DNA of 64,000 nucleotides from Nocardioides sp. YIM 152315. Its GTDB lineage: Bacteria; Actinomycetota; Actinomycetes; Propionibacteriales; Nocardioidaceae. The notes under the pieces were generated by a model that saw only the letters and a list, made by a program, of their open reading frames with translations, had not been told where the DNA came from and ran no database searches. Both the position numbers and the translations under genes were made by a program. Location: positions 20,347 through 84,346 of the forward strand of contig NZ_JARGER010000008.1 in the NCBI RefSeq assembly GCF_029210375.1, written 5' to 3'. Shown one piece after another: positions 17,616 through 24,579 of the stretch; within the stretch, counting starts at the first letter, position 1, and every line of letters starts with the position of its first letter.

Positions 17616-18527
17616 GTGACCTTCCAGCACGAGCGGCTCATCGCACACCCCCACGACCGGTCCGGGGTCCACCGGGCCGACGACGCGTGGCTGGCCGAGC
17701 ACTGGGCCGACCCGGAGGCCCGGGTGCTGGTCGTCTCGGGGACCCGGATCAAGCCGGTCGACGGAGCGATCGAGTGGGTGTCGCCGGCCGACGCCCCGGA
17801 CGGCCTGCGGGTGCTGCTCGGCGAGCACGACGGGCACACCTGGTTCGCGGTCATCGTGGACGCCGAGGTGTCGCGGGCGGAGCAGGGGTCGTGGACGCCC
17901 CTTCGCGGAGCGCTGCCGTTCCTGGCGGACGACGCGCTGGCGAGTGCGCCGCTGGTCTTCCACGCGCTCGGCCTGGCCGAGTGGCTGTGGGTGACGCGCT
18001 ACTGCCCGCGCTGCGGCGAGCCCCTCAGCCCCCGGTCGGCCGGGCACGAGCTGGCCTGCGTCAACGAGCACGTGCAGTTCCCGCGCACCGACCCGGCCGT
18101 GATCATGGTCGTCACCTCGGGCGAGCCGGGCTCGGAGGACGAGCGCTGCCTCCTCGGCCGCGGGGCGACGTGGCCGGAGGGTCGCTACTCGACGCTGGCC
18201 GGCTTCTGCGAGCCGGGCGAGTCGCTCGAGGACGCCGTACGCCGCGAGGTCGCCGAGGAGACCGGCGTCCGGGTCGGCGAGGTCGAGTACTTCGGCAACC
18301 AGCCGTGGCCGCTCCCGGCCAGCCTGATGCTGGGCTTCGTCGGCCGCGCCGTCAGCACCGAGATCGAAGTCGACCACCACGAGCTCGAGGACGCGCGCTG
18401 GTTCACCCGCGCCGAGATGAAGGAGCTCGCCGAGGCCGGCACCATCCTGCTCCCGCGGCGAGGCGTCTCGATCAGCCGCTCGCTCGTGGAGCACTGGTAC
18501 GGCGGGGAGCTCCCCGGCAGCTGGTGA
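17616..18527 (+). CDS. nudC: NADH pyrophosphatase / RNA decapping Nudix hydrolase NudC
   Basis: A 303-residue NudC: it hydrolyses NADH to NMNH and AMP and can remove NAD caps from RNA. The Nudix box GFCEPGESLEDAVRREVAEE is at about 196-215 and the NudC-specific NQPWPLPASLM follows at about 228. The zinc-ribbon region shows CPRC at about 130, but the second pair reads CVNEH instead of CxxC, so zinc binding may be altered or lost, as in some mycobacterial homologues. The GTG start has TAGCGT 7 nt upstream, a leaderless pattern. The position between adnAB and mrx1/uvrD2 matches Rv3199c. Confidence 0.92.
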   Translation: MTFQHERLIAHPHDRSGVHRADDAWLAEHWADPEARVLVVSGTRIKPVDGAIEWVSPADAPDGLRVLLGEHDGHTWFAVIVDAEVSRAEQGSWTPLRGALPFLADDALASAPLVFHALGLAEWLWVTRYCPRCGEPLSPRSAGHELACVNEHVQFPRTDPAVIMVVTSGEPGSEDERCLLGRGATWPEGRYSTLAGFCEPGESLEDAVRREVAEETGVRVGEVEYFGNQPWPLPASLMLGFVGRAVSTEIEVDHHELEDARWFTRAEMKELAEAGTILLPRRGVSISRSLVEHWYGGELPGSW

Positions 18528-18563
18528 GGCCCGGCTTGTCAGCCGAAGCGAACGGCGAGGACC

Positions 18564-18815
18564 TCAGCCCGCCAGCGCCGCGATCTTCTCCTTCACCTGC
18601 ATCAGCGAGGGGTTCGTCTGAGCGGTGCCGTCGGGGTACACCAGCGTGGGAACGGTCTGGTTGCCGTCGTTGGCGGACTCGACGATCTGCGCCGCCGACG
18701 GGTCCTGCTCGATGTCGACCACGTCGTAGGCGATGCCCTCACGGTCGAGCTGGCTCTTCAGCCGGTGGCAGTAGCCGCACCAGGGGGTGGTGTACATGGT
18801 GAACGAGCTGCTCAT
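18564..18815 (-). CDS. mrx1: Mycoredoxin / glutaredoxin-like protein
   Basis: An 83-residue thioredoxin-fold protein with the WCGYC active site at residues 12-16 and a cis-Pro TVPTLVYPDG segment. Mycoredoxin-1 reduces mycothiol mixed disulfides, and the TMYTTPWCGYCHRLKSQL start closely follows the mycobacterial Mrx1 pattern. It is convergent with nudC and head to head with uvrD2, whereas the M. tuberculosis homologue Rv3198A runs with its neighbours. The ATG at 18,815 is the only sensible start; the very long open frame upstream is a shadow of uvrD2. Confidence 0.92.
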   Translation of the reverse strand: MSSSFTMYTTPWCGYCHRLKSQLDREGIAYDVVDIEQDPSAAQIVESANDGNQTVPTLVYPDGTAQTNPSLMQVKEKIAALAG

Positions 18816-18893
18816 CTGGGGCTGTCCCCTCCGACGTCTAGGGTGTGGTTCTCGCTCGATCCAACCATCGCCGCCGAGGAGTTGTTCCCGCAG

Positions 18894-20918
18894 ATGCCCG
18901 ACCTGCTCTCCGCCCTCGACCCCGAGCAGCGCCAGGTCGCCGAGGCGCTCCGCGGACCGGTGCGGGTGCTGGCGGGCGCGGGCACCGGCAAGACCCGGGC
19001 GATCACCCACCGGATCGCCCACGGGGTCGCGACCGGGGTCTACGCGCCGACCGAGGTGCTGGCCGTCACGTTCACGACCCGCGCCGCGGGTGAGATGCGC
19101 AGCCGGCTGCGCGTCCTGGGGGCCGGGGGTGTCCAGGCGCGCACGTTCCACTCCGCGGCCCTGCGTCAGCTGCGCTACTTCTGGCCGCGCGTGCAGGGCA
19201 CCGAGCTGCCGACGCTGACCGAGTCCAAGATCGGCATGCTCGCCTCGGCCGCGCGCCGGCAGCGCCTGACCGCCGACCAGGCCCTGCTGCGCGACCTCGC
19301 CTCGGAGGTCGAGTGGGCGAAGGTCAGCAACGTCCAGCCCGACGACTACGCCCGCGTGGCCCGCGCCCGCGGCCGGGCGCTCGCCGGGCACGACCACGAC
19401 ACCGTGGCGCGCGTGTTCGCGTCGTACGAAGAGGTCAAGCGCGCGCAGGGCCGCATGGACATGGAGGACGTGCTGCTGCTGACCGCCGGACTCCTCGACG
19501 GCGACGAGCGGGTCGCCGCCCAGGTCCGTCGGCAGTACAAGTGGTTCGTCGTCGACGAGTTCCAGGACGTGTCGCCCCTGCAGTGGGCGCTGCTGCGGCT
19601 GTGGCTCGGCGGTCGCGACGAGCTCTGCGTCGTCGGCGATCCGGCGCAGACCATCTACTCGTTCGCGGGCGCCGATGCGCGCTACCTGCGCGACTTCCGC
19701 TCCGAGTACCCCGACGCCGCCTCGATCGAGCTGGTCCGCAACTACCGCTCCACCCCCGAGGTCGTCGACGCCGCCAACACCCTGCTCGCGGCGTCCTCGA
19801 GCCGCAGCGTCGAGCTGCGCGCCCAGCGGCCCTCCGGACCGGCCGTCTCCTACACCCCGCGCGCCGACGAGGTCGCCGAGGCCGACGCCGTGTCGGCCCA
19901 GGTCGGCCGACTCCGCGACGCCGGACGCTCTCTCGGCGAGGTCGCGGTGCTCTTCCGCATCAACGCCCAGTCCGAGGCCTTCGAGGAGGCGCTCGCGGCC
20001 CGCGGCATCCCGTACGTCGTGCGCGGCGCCGCCCGCTTCTTCGACCGTGCCGAGGTGCGCGAGGCGGTCACCCGGCTGCGCGGGGCCGCACGGTCGGGCG
20101 AGGCCGACGGCGACGGGCTCGTCGAGGCCGTGACCGGGATCCTCGCAGGCATGGGCTGGACCCCCGACGCCCCGACCAGCCGCGGCCAGACCCGCGACCG
20201 GTGGGAGTCGTGGCAGGCCCTGGTCGACCAGGCCACGGAGTTCGCGACCACTCCCGGCAGCGAGCTCAACGGGTTCGTCGACGACCTCGACCGCCGGGCG
20301 GCCGAGCAGCACGCGCCCGTCGCCGACGGCGTGACGCTCGCGACGTTCCACGCCGCCAAGGGCCTCGAGTGGGACTCGGTCTTCCTCTGCGGCCTGCAGG
20401 ACGGCACCCTCCCGATCACCTACGCCGAGAGCCCGGCGGCGGTCGAGGAGGAGCGCCGGCTGCTCTACGTCGGCATGACCCGGGCCCGCGTCGACCTCTC
20501 GCTGTCGTGGTCGCTCGCCCGCAATCCCGGCGGCCGGGCCTCCCGCAAGCCGTCGCGCTTCCTCGACCCCCTGCTGCCGGAGTCCGCGCGCGCGGAGGCC
20601 GGGCAGCCGCGCAACCGCCGGGTGGCGCGCTGCCGCGAGTGCGGCCGCCCGCTCACCACGGGCGCCGAGAAGAAGGTCGGCCGCTGCGCCGACTGCCCGG
20701 CGTCGTACGACGAGGAGCTCTTCGAGCGGCTCCGCGCCTGGCGCAAGGAGCGCGCCGGCGAGGAGGGCAAGCCGGCGTTCGTGGTGTTCACCGACGCCAC
20801 GCTCCAGCTGATCGCCGAGCACAAGCCGCGCAGCGCCGACGCGCTGCTGCGCATCAACGGCATCGGTCGGTCCAAGGTCGAGAAGTACGGCGACCAGGTG
20901 CTCGAGCTGGTCGGCTGA
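18894..20918 (+). CDS. uvrD2: ATP-dependent DNA helicase UvrD2
   Basis: A 674-residue SF1A helicase with the actinobacterial UvrD2 layout. The motor domains show LAGAGTGKTRAITHRIAHG (about 26-44), DEFQDVSPLQW (about 221), VGDPAQTIYSFAGAD (about 247) and TFHAAKGLEWDSVF (about 484). A tetracysteine motif follows, CREC (about 580) and CADC (about 599), and then an HRDC domain ending LLRINGIGRSKVEKYGDQVL. The ATG at 18,894 has GAGGAG 11 nt upstream; an in-frame GTG at 18,843 is possible but has no ribosome site. UvrD2 is essential in mycobacteria and this order is conserved there. Confidence 0.92.
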   Translation: MPDLLSALDPEQRQVAEALRGPVRVLAGAGTGKTRAITHRIAHGVATGVYAPTEVLAVTFTTRAAGEMRSRLRVLGAGGVQARTFHSAALRQLRYFWPRVQGTELPTLTESKIGMLASAARRQRLTADQALLRDLASEVEWAKVSNVQPDDYARVARARGRALAGHDHDTVARVFASYEEVKRAQGRMDMEDVLLLTAGLLDGDERVAAQVRRQYKWFVVDEFQDVSPLQWALLRLWLGGRDELCVVGDPAQTIYSFAGADARYLRDFRSEYPDAASIELVRNYRSTPEVVDAANTLLAASSSRSVELRAQRPSGPAVSYTPRADEVAEADAVSAQVGRLRDAGRSLGEVAVLFRINAQSEAFEEALAARGIPYVVRGAARFFDRAEVREAVTRLRGAARSGEADGDGLVEAVTGILAGMGWTPDAPTSRGQTRDRWESWQALVDQATEFATTPGSELNGFVDDLDRRAAEQHAPVADGVTLATFHAAKGLEWDSVFLCGLQDGTLPITYAESPAAVEEERRLLYVGMTRARVDLSLSWSLARNPGGRASRKPSRFLDPLLPESARAEAGQPRNRRVARCRECGRPLTTGAEKKVGRCADCPASYDEELFERLRAWRKERAGEEGKPAFVVFTDATLQLIAEHKPRSADALLRINGIGRSKVEKYGDQVLELVG

Positions 20919-21027
20919 GCCGGTTCCGCGTGGGCTCCCGCGCCCTTGTCGATCGGCCTTCGACCGCCGATCCGGCGGCGCAAGAGACCGATGGCAGAAA
21001 CTTTTCGGGAAATAGGCACTAAATCGT

Positions 21028-21055
21028 TTGCCCATTACACCGTCGACCCGATAGT
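21028..21055 (+). promoter_or_regulatory. Candidate whiB7 promoter
   Basis: TTGCCC at 21,028-21,033 and GATAGT at 21,050-21,055 are 16 bp apart. The DNA just upstream (about 20,996-21,026) is AT-rich in an otherwise GC-rich region. WhiB7 proteins activate their own promoter with an AT-hook that contacts AT-rich DNA beside the -35, so this arrangement is what autoregulation would need. The call rests on motif position only. Confidence 0.5.
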
Positions 21056-21128
21056 TTCCTCTCACCAACCGCCGCGCACCACGGTCCTGGCACGACCGGC
21101 GCACGACTCACCGAAGGAGGTGGCCCTT

Positions 21129-21359
21129 GTGAACAGCACTCAGCTCCGGACGACGGCTCGGACCCCGTCTCGCTTCTGCGCGCCCATTTCCGGCCACGCC
21201 TTCGGCATCGCCGTGCCGGCGACCGACGCCCGCACCACGACCGTCGTCGTGCGCGAGCGCGCGGTCATCGCGGCCACCAAGGGCGGCGCCAAGGGAGACA
21301 TGGGCCTTGCCCAGTCCTACTTCCCGGGGACCAGTGCCTGGAGACCACCGACCTGTTGA
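21129..21359 (+). CDS. Upstream ORF (leader peptide) of whiB7
   Basis: A 76-codon ORF in the long whiB7 leader. It starts with GTG, and AAGGAGG lies 8 nt upstream at 21,114-21,120, so it should be well translated. The peptide begins MNSTQLRTTARTPSRF and ends FPGTSAWRPPTC, with a Pro-Pro near the stop. whiB7 leaders in mycobacteria and Streptomyces carry an upstream ORF whose translation state controls a terminator ahead of whiB7. The stop at 21,357-21,359 lies 26 nt before the terminator stem at 21,386, the right distance for such a switch. The peptide itself has no recognised domain. Confidence 0.8.
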   Translation: MNSTQLRTTARTPSRFCAPISGHAFGIAVPATDARTTTVVVRERAVIAATKGGAKGDMGLAQSYFPGTSAWRPPTC

Positions 21360-21388
21360 CACCCAACAGCCATCGGCAGCCTCCAGGC
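21336..21388 (+). promoter_or_regulatory. Candidate antiterminator helix of the whiB7 leader
   Basis: GCCTGGAG at 21,336-21,343, inside the last codons of the leader ORF, is the exact complement of CTCCAGGC at 21,381-21,388. The second strand includes the first three bases of the terminator's 5' arm, so the two structures exclude each other. A ribosome that finishes the leader ORF would cover 21,336-21,343 and favour the terminator. A ribosome stalled earlier would leave it free to pair and allow read-through. A short hairpin, CTGTTG/CAACAG (21,353-21,358 with 21,364-21,369), overlaps the ORF stop. Confidence 0.6.
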
Positions 21389-21427
21389 CGCGGAACCCGA
21401 ACCGGGATCCGCGGCCTTTCTGTTTCT
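21386..21427 (+). terminator. Intrinsic terminator (attenuator) before whiB7
   Basis: GGCCGCGGA (21,386-21,394) pairs perfectly with TCCGCGGCC (21,408-21,416) across a 13-nt loop, and TTTCTGTTTCT follows at once. U-rich tails are rare in this genome, so this is a convincing Rho-independent terminator. It lies 65 nt before the whiB7 start and is better explained as attenuation of whiB7 than as the end of uvrD2, whose stop is 468 bp upstream. Confidence 0.85.
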
Positions 21428-21492
21428 CAGGGGACAGAGCCCTCGGACCGAACGCACCACCCACAGCGATCAGGTAACGAAGGAGGTGAAAC

Positions 21493-21831
21493 ATGACCAT
21501 CAGTGAACTCGTCCGCACCGATGGGACTGCCGAGGTGAGGCTTCCCGAGCCGAGTCTGGGGCAGCTGCACGACGAGGCGCACCGCGTCGACGACGAGCTG
21601 CTTCCCTGCCGGGAGAACAACCCCGAGCTCTGGTTCGCCGAGTCGCCCAGCGACGTCGAGTACGCCAAGGCCCTCTGCTTGGACTGCCCGGTCCAGGCGC
21701 TGTGCCTCGACGGCGCGCTCGAGCGGCGTGAGCCCTGGGGCGTCTGGGGCGGCCAGCTCTTCCTGCAGGGCACGGTGATCCCGCGCAAGCGGCCCCGCGG
21801 CCGGCCCCGCAAGAACGAGGTCGCGGCCTAG
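21493..21831 (+). CDS. whiB7: WhiB-family Fe-S regulator WhiB7
   Basis: A 112-residue redox-sensitive transcription factor that switches on intrinsic antibiotic-resistance genes in actinobacteria. The four cluster cysteines are in LLPCRENN and in ALCLDCPVQALC. The WhiB7-specific features are PWGVWGGQLF and a C-terminal AT-hook, RKRPRGRPRKNE, which other WhiB proteins lack. A near-perfect AAGGAGGTGA ribosome site ends 3 nt before the ATG. The position after uvrD2 matches Rv3197A. Regulation by leader attenuation and autoactivation is expected from the upstream elements. Confidence 0.94.
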   Translation: MTISELVRTDGTAEVRLPEPSLGQLHDEAHRVDDELLPCRENNPELWFAESPSDVEYAKALCLDCPVQALCLDGALERREPWGVWGGQLFLQGTVIPRKRPRGRPRKNEVAA

Positions 21832-21898
21832 CAGTACCCGTCCATCCATCCATCCGTCATCGATCCACCTTCAGACAACGACGTCAGAGGACACCGAG

Positions 21899-22063
21899 AT
21901 GAACTTCAGCCATCAGGACCTGGCCCGAGCGCACGTATCCGCTCGGCTGGGAGAGGCGCAGCAGTGCCGGCAGGGCCAGCGTGTGGTCCGCGTGCTCACC
22001 TCCGGTCGCAAGGCCGAGCAGCTCGCTCAGCAGGCCCGTCTCGCCCTCGCCCGGTCGCTCTGA
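21899..22063 (+). CDS. Small basic helical protein, copy 1
   Basis: A 54-residue protein beginning MNFSHQDLARAHVSARLGEA and ending ARLALARSL, rich in Ala, Arg, Gln and Leu and predicted to be one or two helices. It has no signal peptide or cysteines that look functional. It is 31% or more identical along its length to a second ORF of the same size immediately downstream, with the core LARAxxSxRLGEA and the end QQARLALAR kept. A GAGG ribosome site lies 8 nt upstream. No function is known to me. A tetranucleotide run (ATCC repeats) lies just before it at about 21,840-21,855. Confidence 0.7.
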   Translation: MNFSHQDLARAHVSARLGEAQQCRQGQRVVRVLTSGRKAEQLAQQARLALARSL

Positions 22064-22143
22064 GCGAGCCACCGCAGAAAACGAAAGTCGAATCGACTCC
22101 GATGAACACTCACCAGCAGACCAACCCGAACGGACTCACCATC

Positions 22144-22308
22144 ATGAATCTTCTCCACGAAAACCTGGCCCGCGCGCAAATGTCCGAGCGCCTGGGAGAG
22201 GCGCATCAGCTCCAGCTGGGCTACCGGCTGGCCCGTGCCCGTCGACTCAGCCGCAGGGCCGAGCAGGCGGCACAGCAGGCGCGTCTGGCCCTCGCCCGCG
22301 CGCTGTAG
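22144..22308 (+). CDS. Small basic helical protein, copy 2
   Basis: A tandem paralogue of the preceding gene, with the same length of 54 residues. It starts MNLLHENLARAQMSERLGEA and ends QQARLALARAL, and its centre RLARARRLSRRAEQAA is more basic than in copy 1. An in-frame ATG at 22,102 would add 14 residues (MNTHQQTNPNGLTI), but the 22,144 start aligns with the first copy. No clear ribosome site is seen at either start. Conservation of a frame of equal length after duplication argues that it is coding. Confidence 0.68.
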   Translation: MNLLHENLARAQMSERLGEAHQLQLGYRLARARRLSRRAEQAAQQARLALARAL

Positions 22309-22360
22309 TGACGGTCCTGAGGACCAGCCGATCTCACCCTGATCGCGGGTGACCGAGACC

Positions 22361-22399
22361 GGGAGCCGGCTCCGACGACGTACGTCGGGGCCGGCTCCC
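22361..22399. terminator. Hairpin terminator between convergent genes
   Basis: GGGAGCCGG (22,361-22,369) pairs with CCGGCTCCC (22,391-22,399), with an inner CCGACG/CGTCGG stem (22,372-22,377 with 22,383-22,388). There is no U-tract, which is common in high-GC actinobacteria. It sits between the small plus-strand genes and the minus-strand VOC gene, so it probably stops transcription from both sides. Confidence 0.65.
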
Positions 22400-22411
22400 G
22401 GCGATTTCGGG

Positions 22412-22735
22412 TCAGCCGAGATCGCGGTGCCGGAGCTGCGCGGGGGAGTTGCCGGCCACGCAGAAGACCTGTCCCGCAGGGTCGCGCAGGACGTGCCAGA
22501 CCCCGGGGCCGGCGCCGAGATCGGCGGCACCGAGCCCGGCCAGGCGACGGACCTCCGCGGCGACGTCGTCGGTGCCGTGGTTGAGGTGCGCGCGCACCGC
22601 CCCGTCGGGCTCGTCGAGCAGCTGGAAGAGGAGCCGCAATGGCGAGTCGGCGTCATCGTGCCACTTGCCGGCGAACTCGTCGGCCGGCGAGTCGACCCAG
22701 CGGCCGGCGAGCAGGGCCCGCCGCCGCGGGACGGT
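22412..22735 (-). pseudogene. Out-of-frame second half of a VOC protein
   Basis: In the frame next to the VOC gene the minus strand continues ALLAGRWVDSPADEFAGKWH, then LRLLFQLLDEPDGAVRAHLN, and finally VWHVLRDPAGQVFCVAGNSP, which is the C-terminal half of a glyoxalase/VOC module. No ATG or GTG precedes it in this frame; the first possible start, TTG at 22,639, falls in mid-domain. The simplest reading is that it was once joined to the upstream VOC frame and a one-base slip near the GCGGCGGCGG run at about 22,720 separated them. The first strand and helix of the second module also look missing. Confidence 0.6.
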
Positions 22736-23069
22736 GTGGCTGGGCGGGGACGACGCAGAAGGGGAGACCTCCGGGCGACCGCAGGGTCTGCCAGCGATCG
22801 TGGTCGGCGACCGGCAGGGCCCCGAGGGCGATCGACTCCGTCACGAACGAGGCCGGGTCGTCGGTCTCCACGTCGAGGTGCACGCGCGGCGAGCCGCCGA
22901 TCTCCTGGAGATGGAGGTACGCCGTGCCCTCGGGTGGCTCGAGGCTGCGCAGCTCGGGACGCCCCGGCCGGGCCGCGCCGATCGGCCACCCGGTCACCGC
23001 GGCCCAGAACCGTGCGGCGTTCGCGTGTCGATCGGCAGGGAGGTCGATGACGGCGTGGAGTCGGACCAT
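22653..23069 (-). CDS. VOC (glyoxalase-like) family protein, probably frameshifted
   Basis: A 138-residue reading frame. Residues 1-110 form a full vicinal-oxygen-chelate module: LHAVIDLPADRHANAARFWA, TAYLHLQEIGGSPRVHLDVE and RSPGGLPFCVVPAQ. After that the frame turns into a low-complexity Arg/Pro tail (ARRPLGRLAGRRVRRQVAR), while the natural continuation appears in the neighbouring frame, so the C-terminus is probably an artefact of a frameshift. Two-module VOC proteins of this kind are common in actinobacteria and few have known substrates. The start ATG is 22 bp from the divergent zinc-ribbon gene. Confidence 0.65.
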   Translation of the reverse strand: MVRLHAVIDLPADRHANAARFWAAVTGWPIGAARPGRPELRSLEPPEGTAYLHLQEIGGSPRVHLDVETDDPASFVTESIALGALPVADHDRWQTLRSPGGLPFCVVPAQPHRPAAAGPARRPLGRLAGRRVRRQVAR

Positions 23070-23091
23070 GTCACGAGGTTAGGTTGGAGCC

Positions 23092-23256
23092 ATGACGTCG
23101 ACGTGCGACTTCTGCGGCCGCGTCGAGACCGACGACGCGAAGACGCTGACGTGGACCACCGCGGTCGAGAACGGCCGCCGGCGCACCTTCTGCGACGAGT
23201 GCTCGCGCACCCACCTGCGTGCGATGGAGAGCAAGCTCGACAGCGAGTGGTGGTGA
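23092..23256 (+). CDS. Small actinobacterial zinc-ribbon protein
   Basis: A 54-residue protein with two CxxC pairs, CDFC (residues 5-8) and CDEC (residues 35-38), which should hold one zinc ion. Its centre TLTWTTAVENGRRRTF and end THLRAMESKLDSEWW match a small conserved actinobacterial family that I recognise by pattern but which has no assigned function. TAGGTT ends 6 nt before the ATG and there is no ribosome site, so the mRNA is probably leaderless. It lies divergent from the VOC gene and before the Rv3196-like gene. Confidence 0.75.
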   Translation: MTSTCDFCGRVETDDAKTLTWTTAVENGRRRTFCDECSRTHLRAMESKLDSEWW

Positions 23257-23299
23257 GCAGGACGCGCCAGCGGACTGCTCGATGGTGGTCGAGCCCCGG

Positions 23300-24049
23300 T
23301 CAGCCGGTCGCCAGCGCGTCCCAGGCGCAGCCGCACCAGGGGTGCCGGTGCCACGGCCGCGGGCGCGGCGCCAGCTCGAGGCCGAGGTCGACGGTGGCGG
23401 ACCACGTGGTGGGGCGCTCGCCCGCGACGTAGGCCTGCACGTCGCGAACCGCCCAGGCGACGGCCAGCGCCGCGAGCGCGGCGTCGCCGGGCGTGGCGGG
23501 CACGCCGCCGAGCTGCTCGACGACGACCGCCCGGCGCGGGTCCTGCTCGGCGAGGTGGGCGTCCACGCACCGCTGGCACGCGGTCGCGCCCGGCACCACG
23601 AAGGGGCCGACCCGGTGGCCGGTCGCCCCGGCGCCGACCACGAGGTGGGTGCGACCCTCACGCAGGTGGTCGTCGACGAGGTCGCGGGGCGGCTCGCCCG
23701 CGGCCAGCACGAGGACGACATCGGCGTCGCCGGGGTCGTCGACGACCGCGGCCCGCTCGGCGGCGATCAGCCGGGCGGCCTCGGCGCACGGTGCCGCCGC
23801 GCCGACGAGGGCGACCCGGCCGGTCGCCCCCGTCGCGGGTCGGAGCATCCCGGCGGCGCGCAGGTCGCGCAGCAGCCGATGGCCGCTGCTCGCGGCCGGC
23901 GCCGGCCAGCGACCCGCGGCGAGGTCGGCCAGCACCCGTTGCACGTCGGGGTCGTCGGGGGCGACGACCCGCCACGGCGGATCGAGGCCGACCTGGAGGT
24001 GGCGGTCGTCGCGGCGTACGACGTGCAGGCCGTCGCGCAGGAGGTTCAT
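23300..24049 (-). CDS. Rv3196-like protein, ThiF/cyclodehydratase-related
   Basis: A 249-residue protein resembling the leader-binding and E1-like part of TOMM cyclodehydratases and M. tuberculosis Rv3196. The N-terminal part (MNLLRDGLHVVRRDDRHLQV) looks like a small peptide-clasp domain, and the middle VALVGAAAPCAEAARLI resembles a Rossmann-like strand without the ThiF ATP motif. Two cysteine pairs typical of this group are present: TACQRCVDAHLAEQ and HPWCGCAWDALATG. No precursor peptide or partner cyclodehydratase is visible nearby, so a role in peptide modification is doubtful. The ATG at 24,049 was preferred to the longer frame to 24,091. Confidence 0.7.
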   Translation of the reverse strand: MNLLRDGLHVVRRDDRHLQVGLDPPWRVVAPDDPDVQRVLADLAAGRWPAPAASSGHRLLRDLRAAGMLRPATGATGRVALVGAAAPCAEAARLIAAERAAVVDDPGDADVVLVLAAGEPPRDLVDDHLREGRTHLVVGAGATGHRVGPFVVPGATACQRCVDAHLAEQDPRRAVVVEQLGGVPATPGDAALAALAVAWAVRDVQAYVAGERPTTWSATVDLGLELAPRPRPWHRHPWCGCAWDALATG

Positions 24050-24134
24050 GTCCTGCGGTCTACCCGGGATCCGGCCGGCGTGGCGCGTCATCCACAGACG
24101 GGTTGTCGAGGCGCGTCGCAGCCTGGGAGACGCG

Positions 24135-24176
24135 ACGACGGCGCCGCCCCGGGATGACCCGGGGCGACGCCGTCGT
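24135..24176. terminator. Long GC-rich hairpin
   Basis: Arms 24,135-24,153 and 24,158-24,176 are complementary over 19 bp with one mismatch around an ATGA loop (centre CCGCCCCGGG/CCCGGGGCG). It lies 33 bp beyond the stop of the DUF5679-like gene on the minus strand, a natural place for its terminator. No U-tract is present. Confidence 0.7.
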
Positions 24177-24208
24177 GGAACTCGTGGGGCGCGACGCGCG
24201 AGTGCGCG

Positions 24209-24367
24209 TCAGGCCTTGCCGAGGATCCGGTTGAGGTTCGTGCCGCAGACCGGGCAGACGGCCTTGGCCATCTTGGTGCCCTTGTCGTTGACCTTGACCT
24301 CGCCCTCGGCCTCGCGCTTCTCCTTGCACTTCACGCAGTAGAACTCGCCGCTCCAGGTCTCCGCCAT
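24209..24367 (-). CDS. DUF5679-like small zinc-ribbon protein
   Basis: A 52-residue protein: FYCVKCKEKRE at the N-terminus and AVCPVCGTNLNRIL at the C-terminus give two CxxC zinc-ligand pairs separated by a charged segment (GEVKVNDKGTKMAKA). Proteins of this form are annotated DUF5679 and are found in archaea and actinobacteria; the molecular role is not known. The ATG has AAGGAGG 6 nt upstream, a strong site suggesting high expression. It is a free-standing gene ending in the hairpin at 24,135-24,176. Confidence 0.82.
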   Translation of the reverse strand: MAETWSGEFYCVKCKEKREAEGEVKVNDKGTKMAKAVCPVCGTNLNRILGKA

Positions 24368-24579
24368 GACGGCCTCCTTGCCTAATTCATCTCTTCGGTC
24401 GTCGCGACGGGGCGAGGGGGAAGACCCGTCGGAGCCCGGCGGGGTGCCGCCGGGCCGTGTCCGACCCTACGACACGCGGGGCTGAGCGTGCTGCAGGCAC
24501 ACCGTGTGCCGTGTTCGTGGCGTCCGGCGCGGTGAGTCCGGTCACGGCGCTCCCGGAGCCCGCTGAGTACGTTGTCCGC

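Noticed and set aside
23300..24049. RiPP (thiazole/oxazole) biosynthesis cluster
   Set aside because: Only one cyclodehydratase-related protein is present. No YcaO, dehydrogenase, precursor peptide or exporter lies near it, and the gene matches the conserved Rv3196 position.
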